From the NCBI RefSeq assembly GCF_007860125.1, contig NZ_SJPW01000001.1, forward strand, positions 954,104-1,018,103: 64,000 nt of DNA. Direction: 5' to 3'. This document shows, piece by piece, positions 27,483 through 36,422 of this stretch. Made by a program: the position numbers and the translations under genes. This DNA comes from Rubripirellula tenax (GTDB lineage: Bacteria > Planctomycetota > Planctomycetia > Pirellulales > Pirellulaceae). How positions within the stretch are numbered: the stretch's first letter is position 1; each line of letters begins with the position of its first letter. The notes beneath the pieces are model-generated. The model was not told the origin of the DNA, did no database searches, and saw nothing but the letters and a program-made list of their open reading frames with translations.

Positions 27483-28166
27483 CTAAACAGTACTGCGAAA
27501 GCCGAACGGGTCCGAACCGTCCGGCGGCGTCAGCATTCGGATTCGACGAGATTCTACCAGCTTGTCGGCCTGGGCGAGCCATCCGACCAGCGACTCGGGC
27601 AATTCGCTCAGCCCGACACGTTTCATCACCTGGTTGATCCGCATCAACAGTTTTTCGTGGTCCAGGTAGTCGTACAAAAATTGGACGTCACAGTATCGCT
27701 GCATCACCGGCACCAGCCCTAAAACCGATTTCCCCGTGATAGCAACCACACATTTTTGGACGACTTCGGCGTCGGCGGCGGCCACGGCGTCATAGTATTT
27801 TCTGCCGATTTCCGGGTCGTCGCGAATCCAATACGAATCCAACAGCATTTCGATCAAAATGTGTCCGACGAACATCGGGCGAAAGCCGGTATCGCCAGGC
27901 AATAAATCACGCAGCTCGACAGCCAATCGCAAGTTCGTTTCCACGAACGCTTCGGTGCCGTGGAACCAACGGTCGTCTTCGATGTGCCGGATGATTCCGC
28001 TGGCAACGGCGGCCAAGTCGGGATCGGGGCTGTCGACGTGCTGGGCCGCCAATTTTCCGCGAGCGCGAACCTTGCGATCCACAACGCTCATCCAATCCGG
28101 CACGCCGGTCGAAATCGCCAGCAACGGTTGGTCAAGATAGGGAATCGCATGGCATAGAAAGTTCAT
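27483..28166 (-). CDS. Conserved protein, weakly AcpH-like
   Basis: 227 residues. The start MNFLCHAIPYLD with GVPDWMSVVDRK and a mostly helical body recalls the acyl-carrier-protein phosphodiesterase (AcpH) fold, whose members begin MNFLAHLHLA and carry a G-x-x-x-DF motif. Other His/Asp patches are HIEDDRWFHG and GHILIEMLLD, which could form a metal site of the HD-like type. The similarity is slight and no function should be transferred. It sits 23 bases upstream of the sugar isomerase and 46 bases downstream of the flippase gene on the same strand. Confidence 0.6.
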   Translation of the reverse strand: MNFLCHAIPYLDQPLLAISTGVPDWMSVVDRKVRARGKLAAQHVDSPDPDLAAVASGIIRHIEDDRWFHGTEAFVETNLRLAVELRDLLPGDTGFRPMFVGHILIEMLLDSYWIRDDPEIGRKYYDAVAAADAEVVQKCVVAITGKSVLGLVPVMQRYCDVQFLYDYLDHEKLLMRINQVMKRVGLSELPESLVGWLAQADKLVESRRIRMLTPPDGSDPFGFRSTV

Positions 28167-28212
28167 GCGAAAGAGCGTAACGGTCGCCGCAGCGTCCGGC
28201 CACCCTTGATGA

Positions 28213-29703
28213 CTAGCTCGTCGGTTGCGATTGAGGCCTCAGCCTTAGCGTCAGATACGCGACTCCTTCATCGCACCAGCCGCGGACTTCGACACTGCCC
28301 ACGCATGCGATCACGACACAGGCCAATCCGATCCATGGACCGGCCAACAAGGTGGCCGGCAATACGGACAAAATCAACAGTGTCAGGTCCAAACGGAATC
28401 CGAACTTTGCCATTGCCAACCACAACGCTAACAGCATGACGCCGTTGGCGACCAAAGTTGCAATGACGGCGCCCTCGAGTCCCCAGATCGGCAGCAACCA
28501 ATAGTTCAACAACACGTTCACGACCAACGCGATCCCGATTGCGACGGCGACCCATTTTCCCTTTTCCGACACCCACAAATAGTCTTGCCCGATCGTCGCC
28601 AACGATACCCAGATGCAGAAAACAAAAGTCATCGGCATCAGCTGCAGACCGGCCGCGTAGCGGTTTTCTAAAACGACCTCGAAGAACCAGGGCGACATGA
28701 CAAGAGCGGCGGCCGAGCCGGCCGTGAAAAACGCAGACGCTGCGAACAGGATCCTTCGCAAATTTTCGCGGACCTGTTCTTTGCGACCGGCTTCCCAGTC
28801 GGCCGTCAGGTACGGCATCAACACACCGCTGACCATGGTCGCCAAGCTGGTCAACAAAACGGGAATGATCCGGCCGCTATGGTATTGGCCCACGGCCGCT
28901 TGCGTCGACATTTCGCCGCCCGGCAACATGTGCAAAATCATGTAGCGGTCCGAAAGTGCGAACACATTGGAAAGTAAATTCATCGCCCACAGCGCGGCTG
29001 CATACGGCATCAACCGACGCCACATCGATGCCGGATCGAACGGTTCTTCGCTGATCGGTAAGCCCGCCCAACCGCGGTACAGCGAGTTCAATCCTGGCAA
29101 CGTCGAAATGACAGTCGCCGCAATGAACGCATAAACCAGTCCGGTCAGACCACCACCGGCGGTCAACCAAACGATCCCCAAAACGGTGAACGCGACCGAC
29201 TGGACAAACTGCATCATCGACGCGACGCGAACTTGTCGCAGTGCCGACACCATCTGGTAGACGAAGTTGAAGACCACGATCGCAACCACACCGGCGCCGA
29301 CGCTGTAGACCAGCGACATGCTTTGGGGTTCTAGAAACACGAGCCACCCGAAAAAGTCGGGGAAGACCATGATGCCGACAAAGAACGCGGCGCCCAGCGA
29401 GACCGTGACCCAAAGGATGCGACGGACCAACGGCGTCAAATGCCCGCGGACGCGGTAGTGTTCGACGTAGCGTGGCAGGGTGCCGGGGATGCCCAACAGC
29501 ATGACGGGCGTGATCATTGTGATAAAGTCGTAAGCCATCGACCACTGGCCGACGACCGCATCATCAAGCAAACGACAAAACCAGATGCCGCGCAAAAAAC
29601 CCAGTCCGCGTTGGACAATGGTCATCGCCAACATCACCGCCATGCCGATGGCAAGCGAGTCGGCGACGAAGCTGGAATCAGATTTTTGAGTCGTGTCGGA
29701 CAC
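28213..29703 (-). CDS. Polysaccharide-type flippase (MATE/MOP superfamily, Wzx-like)
   Basis: 496 residues with about 12 to 14 hydrophobic helices along the full length. The N-terminal helix pair (AIGMAVMLAMTIVQRGLGFLR) and regularly spaced helices match the polysaccharide transport (MOP) superfamily that flips lipid-linked oligosaccharides across the inner membrane. The start codon is GTG at 29703. It stands alone in its class here, with no glycosyltransferases next to it, so the cargo is unknown. Confidence 0.82.
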   Translation of the reverse strand: MSDTTQKSDSSFVADSLAIGMAVMLAMTIVQRGLGFLRGIWFCRLLDDAVVGQWSMAYDFITMITPVMLLGIPGTLPRYVEHYRVRGHLTPLVRRILWVTVSLGAAFFVGIMVFPDFFGWLVFLEPQSMSLVYSVGAGVVAIVVFNFVYQMVSALRQVRVASMMQFVQSVAFTVLGIVWLTAGGGLTGLVYAFIAATVISTLPGLNSLYRGWAGLPISEEPFDPASMWRRLMPYAAALWAMNLLSNVFALSDRYMILHMLPGGEMSTQAAVGQYHSGRIIPVLLTSLATMVSGVLMPYLTADWEAGRKEQVRENLRRILFAASAFFTAGSAAALVMSPWFFEVVLENRYAAGLQLMPMTFVFCIWVSLATIGQDYLWVSEKGKWVAVAIGIALVVNVLLNYWLLPIWGLEGAVIATLVANGVMLLALWLAMAKFGFRLDLTLLILSVLPATLLAGPWIGLACVVIACVGSVEVRGWCDEGVAYLTLRLRPQSQPTS

Positions 29704-29838
29704 AGAGTTTCATCGAAGGGGAATGATTCGATGAAATTTTGCTCGGCCGTTCGGTTCCCGCACTCGCCATCCGTTCACAGGGTCGACAAAACGTCACCAT
29801 GAACCACGCGGGAACCGGTTGTAGCGATTGGGCGGATC

Positions 29839-32100
29839 TTACTTGGAGTGCTTTCCCTTGCCCGACTTCATCTTGCCGGGTTTGTGCTTGCCCGATTTCG
29901 GCTTGCCGCCGTGATGCTTGCCGCCGCCGTATTCGCGACCGGCGCCCATGTCACGAGTGATGTTCAACCGCTTGCCCATCACCCACGTGTTCTGCAGCGT
30001 ATTGAAAATGTCGTTGGGCATGCCTTCGGGAAGGTCCACGGTCGTGAAGTGATCCTGAATGCTGATCGGACCAATGAACTCGCTGTCGATGCCGGCTTCG
30101 TTTGCGATTGCGCCGACCAGGTTGCCCGGTTTGACGCCATCGGTGCGGCCCACTTCGACGCGGAATCGCTGCATACCCGGACGCACCGGACCAGCGCGTC
30201 GTGGCCCGCGCTCGTCGCGAGATTCGCGTCCGCCGTCACGATCACGATTGCCACTGAAGCCGCCGTCGTCAAAGTCACCGCGTTTCGATCGAGGCTCGGC
30301 CTTCGGACGATCTTTGACCAAGAACGGACGCCCGCCATTGATCTGGTCCGCCAGTGCGGCGGCGACTTTGGCGATCGACGTGCCGGTTTCTTCGCAGTAC
30401 TTGCCGATCAGTTCTTCATAGAACGTGACATCGCGGTCGGCTAAAGAACGCGTGATCTTGGTTTTGAATCGATCAATCCGTTTGTTGTTGATGTCTTCGG
30501 TCGAAGGCCAGTCACAGATTTGTATCTGTTGGTTGGTCAGTCGTTCGATCGACCGCAATTTGCCACGCTGAGCCTGGGTCAAGAAAATAATCGCTTCGCC
30601 GCTGCGACCGGCCCGACCGGTGCGCCCGATCCGGTGGACGTAGGATTCGTTGTCGTGCGGCAAATCAAAGTTGATCACGTGGCTGATTCGCGGCACGTCC
30701 AAACCACGCGCGGCAACGTCGGTGGCGACGACGATGTCCAAGCGGCCGGACTTCAATTGTTCGATCGTGCGTTCACGTGCTTTTTGGGCCATGTCGCCGT
30801 TCAGTGCCGCGGCGCTGTAACCCATCGTTATCAACTTTTCGGCAACGACCGTCGTCGACTCTTTTGTTTTGGTGAACACGATCACGCCATCCGTCTCTTC
30901 GACTTCAAACAATCGGCGAAGCAATTCCAGTTTCTCGCGCGGCGTCGCATAGATCGCCCGTTGATTGATCGATTCCGCCGTCATCGTCTTGCTGCTGATC
31001 GTGACGGTGTGCGGGTCACGCAAATGTTGATCAGCGATGCGGCGAATCGGCGTCGGCATCGTGGCCGAGAACAGGGCGACTTGTTTTTCCTCGGGGCATT
31101 GTTGCAAGACGAACTCGACGTCCTCCAAGAATCCCATGTTCAGCATCTCGTCGGCCTCGTCCAACACCAAGCATCGAAGATGCTCCAGCGACAACGATCC
31201 ACGCCGCACGTGATCAATCACGCGTCCGGGAGTACCGACGACGACGGAAACGCCTTTGCGAAGTTGTCGCAATTGGGGCTCGTAATCTTGACCGCCGTAA
31301 ATCGCCGCGATCGAAAATCCTTTCAAGTCGCCCGCGTAGGTTTCAAACGACTTGGCAACTTGAACGGCCAACTCGCGAGTCGGCGCCAGCACCAATACTT
31401 GGGGTGACGGAGCACGTTTTTTCAGATTGGCCAAGATCGGCAGCGCGAACGCGGCCGTTTTGCCGGATCCGGTTTGCGATTGGGCGACGATGTCACGGCC
31501 GGCCAACATCGGCGGAATGATGGCTGCTTGAATGTCCGACGGAGTGGTGTAGCCCGAACGGACGATGGCTTCTTGAACCGAGCGAGGCAGATCCATACCT
31601 GCGAAAGTACCGGCGAGATCATCCGGTTCTTCGTCGTCATCGGTCGACTTGTCAGCGTCCGTTGGTTCGGTGGCGTCAGCCTTCTTGACTTCGACTACTT
31701 TGACTTCGACTTCTTTTTCAGCGACTACTTTGACTTCGACTACTTTTTCGGCGAGAGCCTCAGGGGCGTGACTGACCACGGCTTCGCTTGAAACGACTTC
31801 GGCAATGTCGACCTCTGCAGCAACGTCGACTTCCGCGGCAACGCGTTCGGTCTTCGGTGGGGCAACAACGGGTGCCGCTTCGACGTTGACTTCAGCTTCT
31901 GCTGCAGCTTGCAGGGCGGCCAGTTCTTTTTCTTTCCGGGCGCGTTCTTTCTTTTCCTTCTTCTTCTTTTTTTTCCTTGCTCGCTCGGCATCCGCGATCG
32001 CGTCGGCCAACATCGGGTCGGGAACGGCGCGAAGAACGATACGGCGTCCGCCGCGAGGGTAGTGGGCGGGTAATTCCGAGGCAGGCAGCGAAGACGACAT
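29839..32100 (-). CDS. deaD: DEAD-box RNA helicase (DeaD/CsdA type)
   Basis: About 753 residues. An N-terminal 150-residue low-complexity region begins with a Lys-rich run (ARKKKKKKEKKERARKEKEL) and goes on with Val/Glu/Lys repeats. The helicase core has a Q motif, Walker A AQSQTGSGKT, PTRELA, VLDEADEML, SAT and HRIGRTGRAGRSG. A DbpA-like RNA-binding fold follows (RFRVEVGRTDGVKPGNLVGAI), then a Gly/Lys/His-rich basic tail. Proteins of this type unwind structured RNA in ribosome assembly and cold adaptation. The ATG at 32100 is chosen. A GTG at 32133 would add 11 residues. Confidence 0.92.
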   Translation of the reverse strand: MSSSLPASELPAHYPRGGRRIVLRAVPDPMLADAIADAERARKKKKKKEKKERARKEKELAALQAAAEAEVNVEAAPVVAPPKTERVAAEVDVAAEVDIAEVVSSEAVVSHAPEALAEKVVEVKVVAEKEVEVKVVEVKKADATEPTDADKSTDDDEEPDDLAGTFAGMDLPRSVQEAIVRSGYTTPSDIQAAIIPPMLAGRDIVAQSQTGSGKTAAFALPILANLKKRAPSPQVLVLAPTRELAVQVAKSFETYAGDLKGFSIAAIYGGQDYEPQLRQLRKGVSVVVGTPGRVIDHVRRGSLSLEHLRCLVLDEADEMLNMGFLEDVEFVLQQCPEEKQVALFSATMPTPIRRIADQHLRDPHTVTISSKTMTAESINQRAIYATPREKLELLRRLFEVEETDGVIVFTKTKESTTVVAEKLITMGYSAAALNGDMAQKARERTIEQLKSGRLDIVVATDVAARGLDVPRISHVINFDLPHDNESYVHRIGRTGRAGRSGEAIIFLTQAQRGKLRSIERLTNQQIQICDWPSTEDINNKRIDRFKTKITRSLADRDVTFYEELIGKYCEETGTSIAKVAAALADQINGGRPFLVKDRPKAEPRSKRGDFDDGGFSGNRDRDGGRESRDERGPRRAGPVRPGMQRFRVEVGRTDGVKPGNLVGAIANEAGIDSEFIGPISIQDHFTTVDLPEGMPNDIFNTLQNTWVMGKRLNITRDMGAGREYGGGKHHGGKPKSGKHKPGKMKSGKGKHSK

Positions 32101-32431
32101 GGAGGGCTTTGAACGAAGTGAGAGAGATACCACTGCGCAGACCTAAAAGAGACAACGCTGGGATCGATGACGCCAGAGAAGCCGGCGTGGCAGACCTTAA
32201 AAATACGTGCTGGACGGCCTTTTCACAACTCAAACCCCACTGTGGAATGAATTTACGCAGCTTTCCAGCGGCGGTTATGACGGTCAAAGAAAGCCCAGTG
32301 ATCGCGCACGGTGATACCAAGCCCCCTTAGTCGCTATCCGAGCGAAAATTTTGCGGCCCATTTGGTCTTTCGAAGTTGGCCGTCGCTTGCCGTATAATCG
32401 GTGTTTCTGATCGTCCTGTCTTGGAGTCTCC
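32101..32431. other. Divergent intergenic region
   Basis: 331 bases between the helicase and the membrane-protein pair. A consensus TATAAT at 32393-32398 lies 33 bases before the plus-strand gene. No RNA gene or small gene was seen, though a cold-shock type 5' leader for the helicase would fall here. Confidence 0.4.
32369..32398 (+). promoter_or_regulatory. Possible sigma70-type promoter for the membrane-protein pair
   Basis: A perfect TATAAT at 32393-32398 with a weak TTCGAA at 32369-32374 and an 18-base spacer. The gene starts 33 bases downstream. Confidence 0.4.
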
Positions 32432-33601
32432 ATGCCAAACAAACGAGCGTCCGTCCGAAATTCTGGTCGATCGGTCCCTCTCGTTGCCGCCTTCGTCGGT
32501 TCGTTGCTAGCGGCGGGCATCACCGCGTTCATCACGTTCCCATCGGAGAACCTACCGGATCCGCCGGCGGTGCCAGCCTCGCCCACCACGTCACCCCCAG
32601 CGTCGATCGTGGAAACGCCCGCAAAGGCGGAAGGCTCTCAATCGCTTTTGATCGCAAAACGGGGCCAGTTTTTTGACGAGCAAGTCGAGCCCCAGATCGC
32701 AGCCACCGACGCACTGAACCGGGCCGCGGCAGATCGATGCATCACACGACTGAGTCGCCTGATCGACGGCTACCAATCCCAAGTTCCACCGTTTGTCGAC
32801 GACCTTACCAGTTGGTCGACGCGATTTTCGATCGTCTCGCAGTTACCCGGTCAATGGTGGAACACCGACGACCGGGTCAGCGTTTACATCAGCGACAAGT
32901 TCGAATCGCATCTGTTTTCCGAACAGGGTCTGACCGAAGACATCGGCGCAATCCTGCAGGACTTTCGCAGCGAAGTCGACGCCAACCAAAAACGGATGCT
33001 AACCTCCGTCCATGCTTCGTTGTCCACATCCGACTTGCCGGACATCAACCTGGATTCGTACCGGCCGTTCTTCGAAAAGGTTGCACACGACTTGCAAACG
33101 TATTCGGCCCAGCAAGGCGCTTCCAGTGTGACCAGCGGAGTGACCGCAATCTTAGTCAGCGAAGCCGGCAGCTACGTTGCCGTTACGGTCGTGGGCAGTT
33201 TGTTTGGTCGCGTCGCGGCAACCGGTGCCGTGACCGCGGCCGTGGGTGCGGGAGCAACCGCCACCGGTGGCGCGGCCGGAGCGGGCGGTGGCAGCGTCGT
33301 CGGTCCTGCCGGAACGGTCGTCGGATTGGTCGTCGGGCTCGGTGTCGGCATGGCGATCGACTGGTACATGACGGACCAATTCCAGGTTCAATTGTCTTCC
33401 CAGATGACGTCGTATCTGGATTCGCTTCGACAATCGCTTCTGTACGGATCACCGATGATCGACGCGACGATCGAACCATCCGAATCCAATCAATTGAGCG
33501 GTGGCGTCACGGCGGCGCTGCCGATCGTATGTGACGACCTGCTGTCGGCCTATCGCGAACGTTTCTATCAACAGATTGTCCAACCCCAGATTGAACGATG
33601 A
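32432..33601 (+). CDS. Unrecognised membrane protein with Gly-zipper hydrophobic region
   Basis: 389 residues, no family recognised. A membrane helix at about 15-36 is followed by a Pro/Ser/Thr linker (40-65) and a charged helical domain (70-230). Then a Gly/Ala-rich hydrophobic stretch at about 235-315 has short G-x-x-x-G spacing (VGAGATATGG, VVGLVVGLGVGMA), and a final helical domain closes the protein. The segment FFDEQVEPQI at 80-89 recurs as FYQQIVQPQI at 378-387, so the two ends may be related. The stop overlaps the start of the next gene (ATGA). A promoter-like TATAAT precedes it. Function unknown. Confidence 0.75.
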   Translation: MPNKRASVRNSGRSVPLVAAFVGSLLAAGITAFITFPSENLPDPPAVPASPTTSPPASIVETPAKAEGSQSLLIAKRGQFFDEQVEPQIAATDALNRAAADRCITRLSRLIDGYQSQVPPFVDDLTSWSTRFSIVSQLPGQWWNTDDRVSVYISDKFESHLFSEQGLTEDIGAILQDFRSEVDANQKRMLTSVHASLSTSDLPDINLDSYRPFFEKVAHDLQTYSAQQGASSVTSGVTAILVSEAGSYVAVTVVGSLFGRVAATGAVTAAVGAGATATGGAAGAGGGSVVGPAGTVVGLVVGLGVGMAIDWYMTDQFQVQLSSQMTSYLDSLRQSLLYGSPMIDATIEPSESNQLSGGVTAALPIVCDDLLSAYRERFYQQIVQPQIER

Positions 33602-34581
33602 AAACAGATTTCGCTCGCCGGCTCCGGTGCAAATCCTTGTGTGTTTCCGCCGCAGTGCTTGGCTTTGTCGTATTCACTTCCACGGCACTCGCCAATCCAC
33701 CAGCGATTGCGTCGTCGGTTACGAAGGCGATCGTGAAATATTTTGGCAAAGAGGGTGCAAGCGAAGCGGCGGAGTACCTGTCGAAGACGGGCGGACGCCA
33801 ACTGATGCAGCGGGTCAGCGCCACGGCGGCTCGCGAAGGCGGCGAAGAAACGGTCGAACGTGTCGCAGCGCTCGCTGGCAAGCATGGCCCCCAAGCGATC
33901 GCGGCTCTCGACAACGCTCCCGCCGTGACGCCAATTTTGACGGCGCTGGACGATTTGCCCGCTGAACAAGTGGGCGCAGCGATCACCCAACTTGCCGCCG
34001 GCGCGCCGGGCCGCGAACTGGCACAAGCCACCATGAAGTTCGGATCGAAAACGCTGCAAAGCGAGTTGAAACATCCCGGTGTGGGTTTGGTTTTGGTTCG
34101 CAGCCTGGGCGATGACGGCGCGGACTTGGCGGCGAAACTGGGGACCGATCAAGCCATCGTGGTCGCTCGGCATGCCGATGATTTGTCAAAGTTGCCGACA
34201 ACGGCGCGGCAAGGCATGATGTCGATGATGCGCGAAGACGCGACCCGTATGGTCCAATTCATGGGCCGCTTCGCCGAAGCCAATCCGGGAAAAACTTTGT
34301 TTACAGTCGCCACCACGGCGGTGATTCTGGCCGAACCCGAACGGATCCTCGGTGGCGATGAAATCGTATTCGATGCCGATGGTAACCCGATCGTCGTCAG
34401 CAAATCGGGATTGATCGGCCGCACGGTGGGTGCGACCGGATCCATCGCCGAACACGTTTCGTCACAGTACGTTCGGCCCGCGTTCTTGACGCTGTTAACA
34501 TTCGTCACCGCGTTTGCGGCGCTGTGGGCAGGGTTGAAGCTTTGGCACGCGCACAAGCATGCGACCAAGGCCGGCGATTGA
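33598..34581 (+). CDS. Unrecognised exported protein with C-terminal membrane helix
   Basis: 327 residues. A signal peptide (LCVSAAVLGFVVFTSTALA, cleavage near ALANPP) leads to a helical, Ala/Leu-rich domain with short repeats (EAAEYLSKTGGRQLMQ, EETVERVAALAGKHG). A second hydrophobic patch (LFTVATTAVILA) follows, then a C-terminal membrane helix (PAFLTLLTFVTAFAALWAGL) and a His/Lys-rich tail. Translation is coupled to the preceding gene, so the two probably form one membrane complex. No family could be named. Confidence 0.75.
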   Translation: MKTDFARRLRCKSLCVSAAVLGFVVFTSTALANPPAIASSVTKAIVKYFGKEGASEAAEYLSKTGGRQLMQRVSATAAREGGEETVERVAALAGKHGPQAIAALDNAPAVTPILTALDDLPAEQVGAAITQLAAGAPGRELAQATMKFGSKTLQSELKHPGVGLVLVRSLGDDGADLAAKLGTDQAIVVARHADDLSKLPTTARQGMMSMMREDATRMVQFMGRFAEANPGKTLFTVATTAVILAEPERILGGDEIVFDADGNPIVVSKSGLIGRTVGATGSIAEHVSSQYVRPAFLTLLTFVTAFAALWAGLKLWHAHKHATKAGD

Positions 34582-34585
34582 CAAA

Positions 34586-35536
34586 TTATCGTTCGCGAAA
34601 CAGCTCGCTGATCGATTGGTCGTGGTGAATACGCTTGATCGCTTCGGCCAACAGCGGGGCGACGCTCAATTGCACCAAGTTGGGCAACTGCTTTTCCGCC
34701 GTGATCGGAATCGTGTCGGTGACAATGATCGAATCGATCGGCGCGTCACGCAATTTTTCGATGGCCGGTCCACACAAGACGCCGTGGGTAGCCGCGATGT
34801 GGATCTCTTTAGCGCCCGCGTTGTGGACCAACCTTGCTGCGCCACAGATCGAACCGGCGGTGCTGATCATGTCGTCGAATAGCAGCGCGACCTTGCCTTC
34901 GATCGGACCACCGATGATAGTGTTCTGTTTCGTTTCTAGCGCGTTGGCACGTTGCTTATCGACGATCGCAAGCGATCCGCCCAAACGTTTGTTGTGTCCG
35001 AGCGCGCGTTTGATACTGCCTTCGTCGGGGCTGACCACCACGATCAGATCGTCGACCAAACCCCGTTCGCTGAAGTATTCGTTCAACACCGGGGCCGCGT
35101 AAAGGTGATCGACCGGAACGTCAAAGAAGCCTTGAATCTGTGCCGCATGCAAATCCATCGTCAAGACGCGATCGGCACCGGCGCGGGTGATGATATTGGC
35201 GGCCAGTTTTGCCGTGATCGGTACGCGACCTTCGTCTTTGCGGTCCTGGCGGGCATAGCCGTAATAGGGCACGACCGCTGTGATGCGTTCGGCACTGGCT
35301 CGCTTGCAGCAATCGATCATGATCAACAACTCGAACAAGTTGTCGTTGACCGGTGGTGAAGTCGGTTGAATCAAGAACACATCGCGACCTCGGACGTCTT
35401 CGTCCAATTTGCAATAGTTCTCGCCGTCCGGGAATTTGCCCAGCGTGATCGCCGAGGGCTCGAGATGCAGGTGGCGGCAAATTTTGTTCGCCAGGTCTCG
35501 GTTCGCTCGGCCGCTGAAAATTTTCAGTTCACGCAT
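34586..35536 (-). CDS. prs: Ribose-phosphate pyrophosphokinase
   Basis: 316 residues, the standard length. It makes 5-phosphoribosyl-1-pyrophosphate from ribose 5-phosphate and ATP. Visible motifs are KIFSGRANRDLA at the start, RQDRKDEGRVPITAKL, DLHAAQIQGFFD and the PRPP-binding loop LLFDDMISTAGS. The ATG at 35536 starts the conserved domain; the frame extends upstream to 35665 but that part is unconserved and lies within the preceding gene. Its start overlaps the GlmU-like gene by eight bases, so the two are coupled. Confidence 0.95.
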   Translation of the reverse strand: MRELKIFSGRANRDLANKICRHLHLEPSAITLGKFPDGENYCKLDEDVRGRDVFLIQPTSPPVNDNLFELLIMIDCCKRASAERITAVVPYYGYARQDRKDEGRVPITAKLAANIITRAGADRVLTMDLHAAQIQGFFDVPVDHLYAAPVLNEYFSERGLVDDLIVVVSPDEGSIKRALGHNKRLGGSLAIVDKQRANALETKQNTIIGGPIEGKVALLFDDMISTAGSICGAARLVHNAGAKEIHIAATHGVLCGPAIEKLRDAPIDSIIVTDTIPITAEKQLPNLVQLSVAPLLAEAIKRIHHDQSISELFRER

Positions 35537-36278
35537 AACCCATCGTCCGCATCTTTTCGTCGACCAACCGAAGTTCGTCGGGGTTGTTGATCGAAAGCGA
35601 TTCGCATTGCTGCAAAACCGCGATCGCCTCGACCGGCCGTCCCGCTTCGCGGAGTAATCGTGCACTATCGGTCAGGTAGTATTCGGCTTGTGCGTTATCG
35701 CAACTGAGTTGGTTCAGCGAATCCAGCAGATCGGGCGTCTGGAACAAGTAGGTGCTCATATTCACTTCCTTGACCGCTCGCTGCTGGTCCGTCGCGTCTT
35801 TGTGTTCGACGATGCCCATGAAATTCCCATCGGCATCGCGAACGATTCGGCCCAATCCGGTCGGATCGTCTTTTTCGAGCGTCCCCAGCAGTAGGGCCGG
35901 CTGGGTTTCACGGAAGTGGTCGAGTAGCTTTTTCAGGCTGGTCGGCTGGATCAACGGCGAGTCGCCTGCGACCACGATCGTCGGCCCGGTCTGGCTTTCC
36001 AGCGCCGGCCGGCACATTTGCACCGCGTGCCCGGTGCCCAGTTGCTCGGTTTGTTCGACATATTCGATCGAATCTTTGCGGCCGGCCAGTGCTTCGCGGA
36101 CCTTATCGGCTTCGTAACCCACGACGACGATTTTTCGATGAATTCCCGCTTTTTCCAAGGCATCCAGCACGAAATGGATCATCGGCCGATCCACGACGGG
36201 GCACAAAACCTTGGGCAGATCGCTCTTCATACGGGTGCCTTTTCCGGCAGCGAGCACCACAGCGCAGGCATCATTCAT
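35529..36278 (-). CDS. GlmU-type uridylyltransferase domain protein (no acetyltransferase domain)
   Basis: 249 residues. The nucleotidyltransferase signature LAAGKGTRMKSDLPKVL is at the N-terminus, with GTGHAVQMC and VVAGDSPLI further on. This matches the first half of bifunctional GlmU, which makes UDP-GlcNAc from GlcNAc-1-phosphate and UTP. The second half, a left-handed beta-helix acetyltransferase, is absent, so glucosamine-1-phosphate acetylation must come from elsewhere. The ATG at 36278 is preferred over a TTG at 36293. The coupling to prs fits nucleotide-sugar supply. Confidence 0.85.
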   Translation of the reverse strand: MNDACAVVLAAGKGTRMKSDLPKVLCPVVDRPMIHFVLDALEKAGIHRKIVVVGYEADKVREALAGRKDSIEYVEQTEQLGTGHAVQMCRPALESQTGPTIVVAGDSPLIQPTSLKKLLDHFRETQPALLLGTLEKDDPTGLGRIVRDADGNFMGIVEHKDATDQQRAVKEVNMSTYLFQTPDLLDSLNQLSCDNAQAEYYLTDSARLLREAGRPVEAIAVLQQCESLSINNPDELRLVDEKMRTMGYA

Positions 36279-36422
36279 TCGACGCGGTTCCAATCGTTAT
36301 CAAAGGGCGTGAATCTGTCGACAATCAGGGGATGCCTAAGATGGTGAACGGTGAAGGCTAAACAAACAAGGCGGGCCCAATCGATCTGGACTGGCAATGC
36401 CGGAATTAGCGAAGATTATCGA

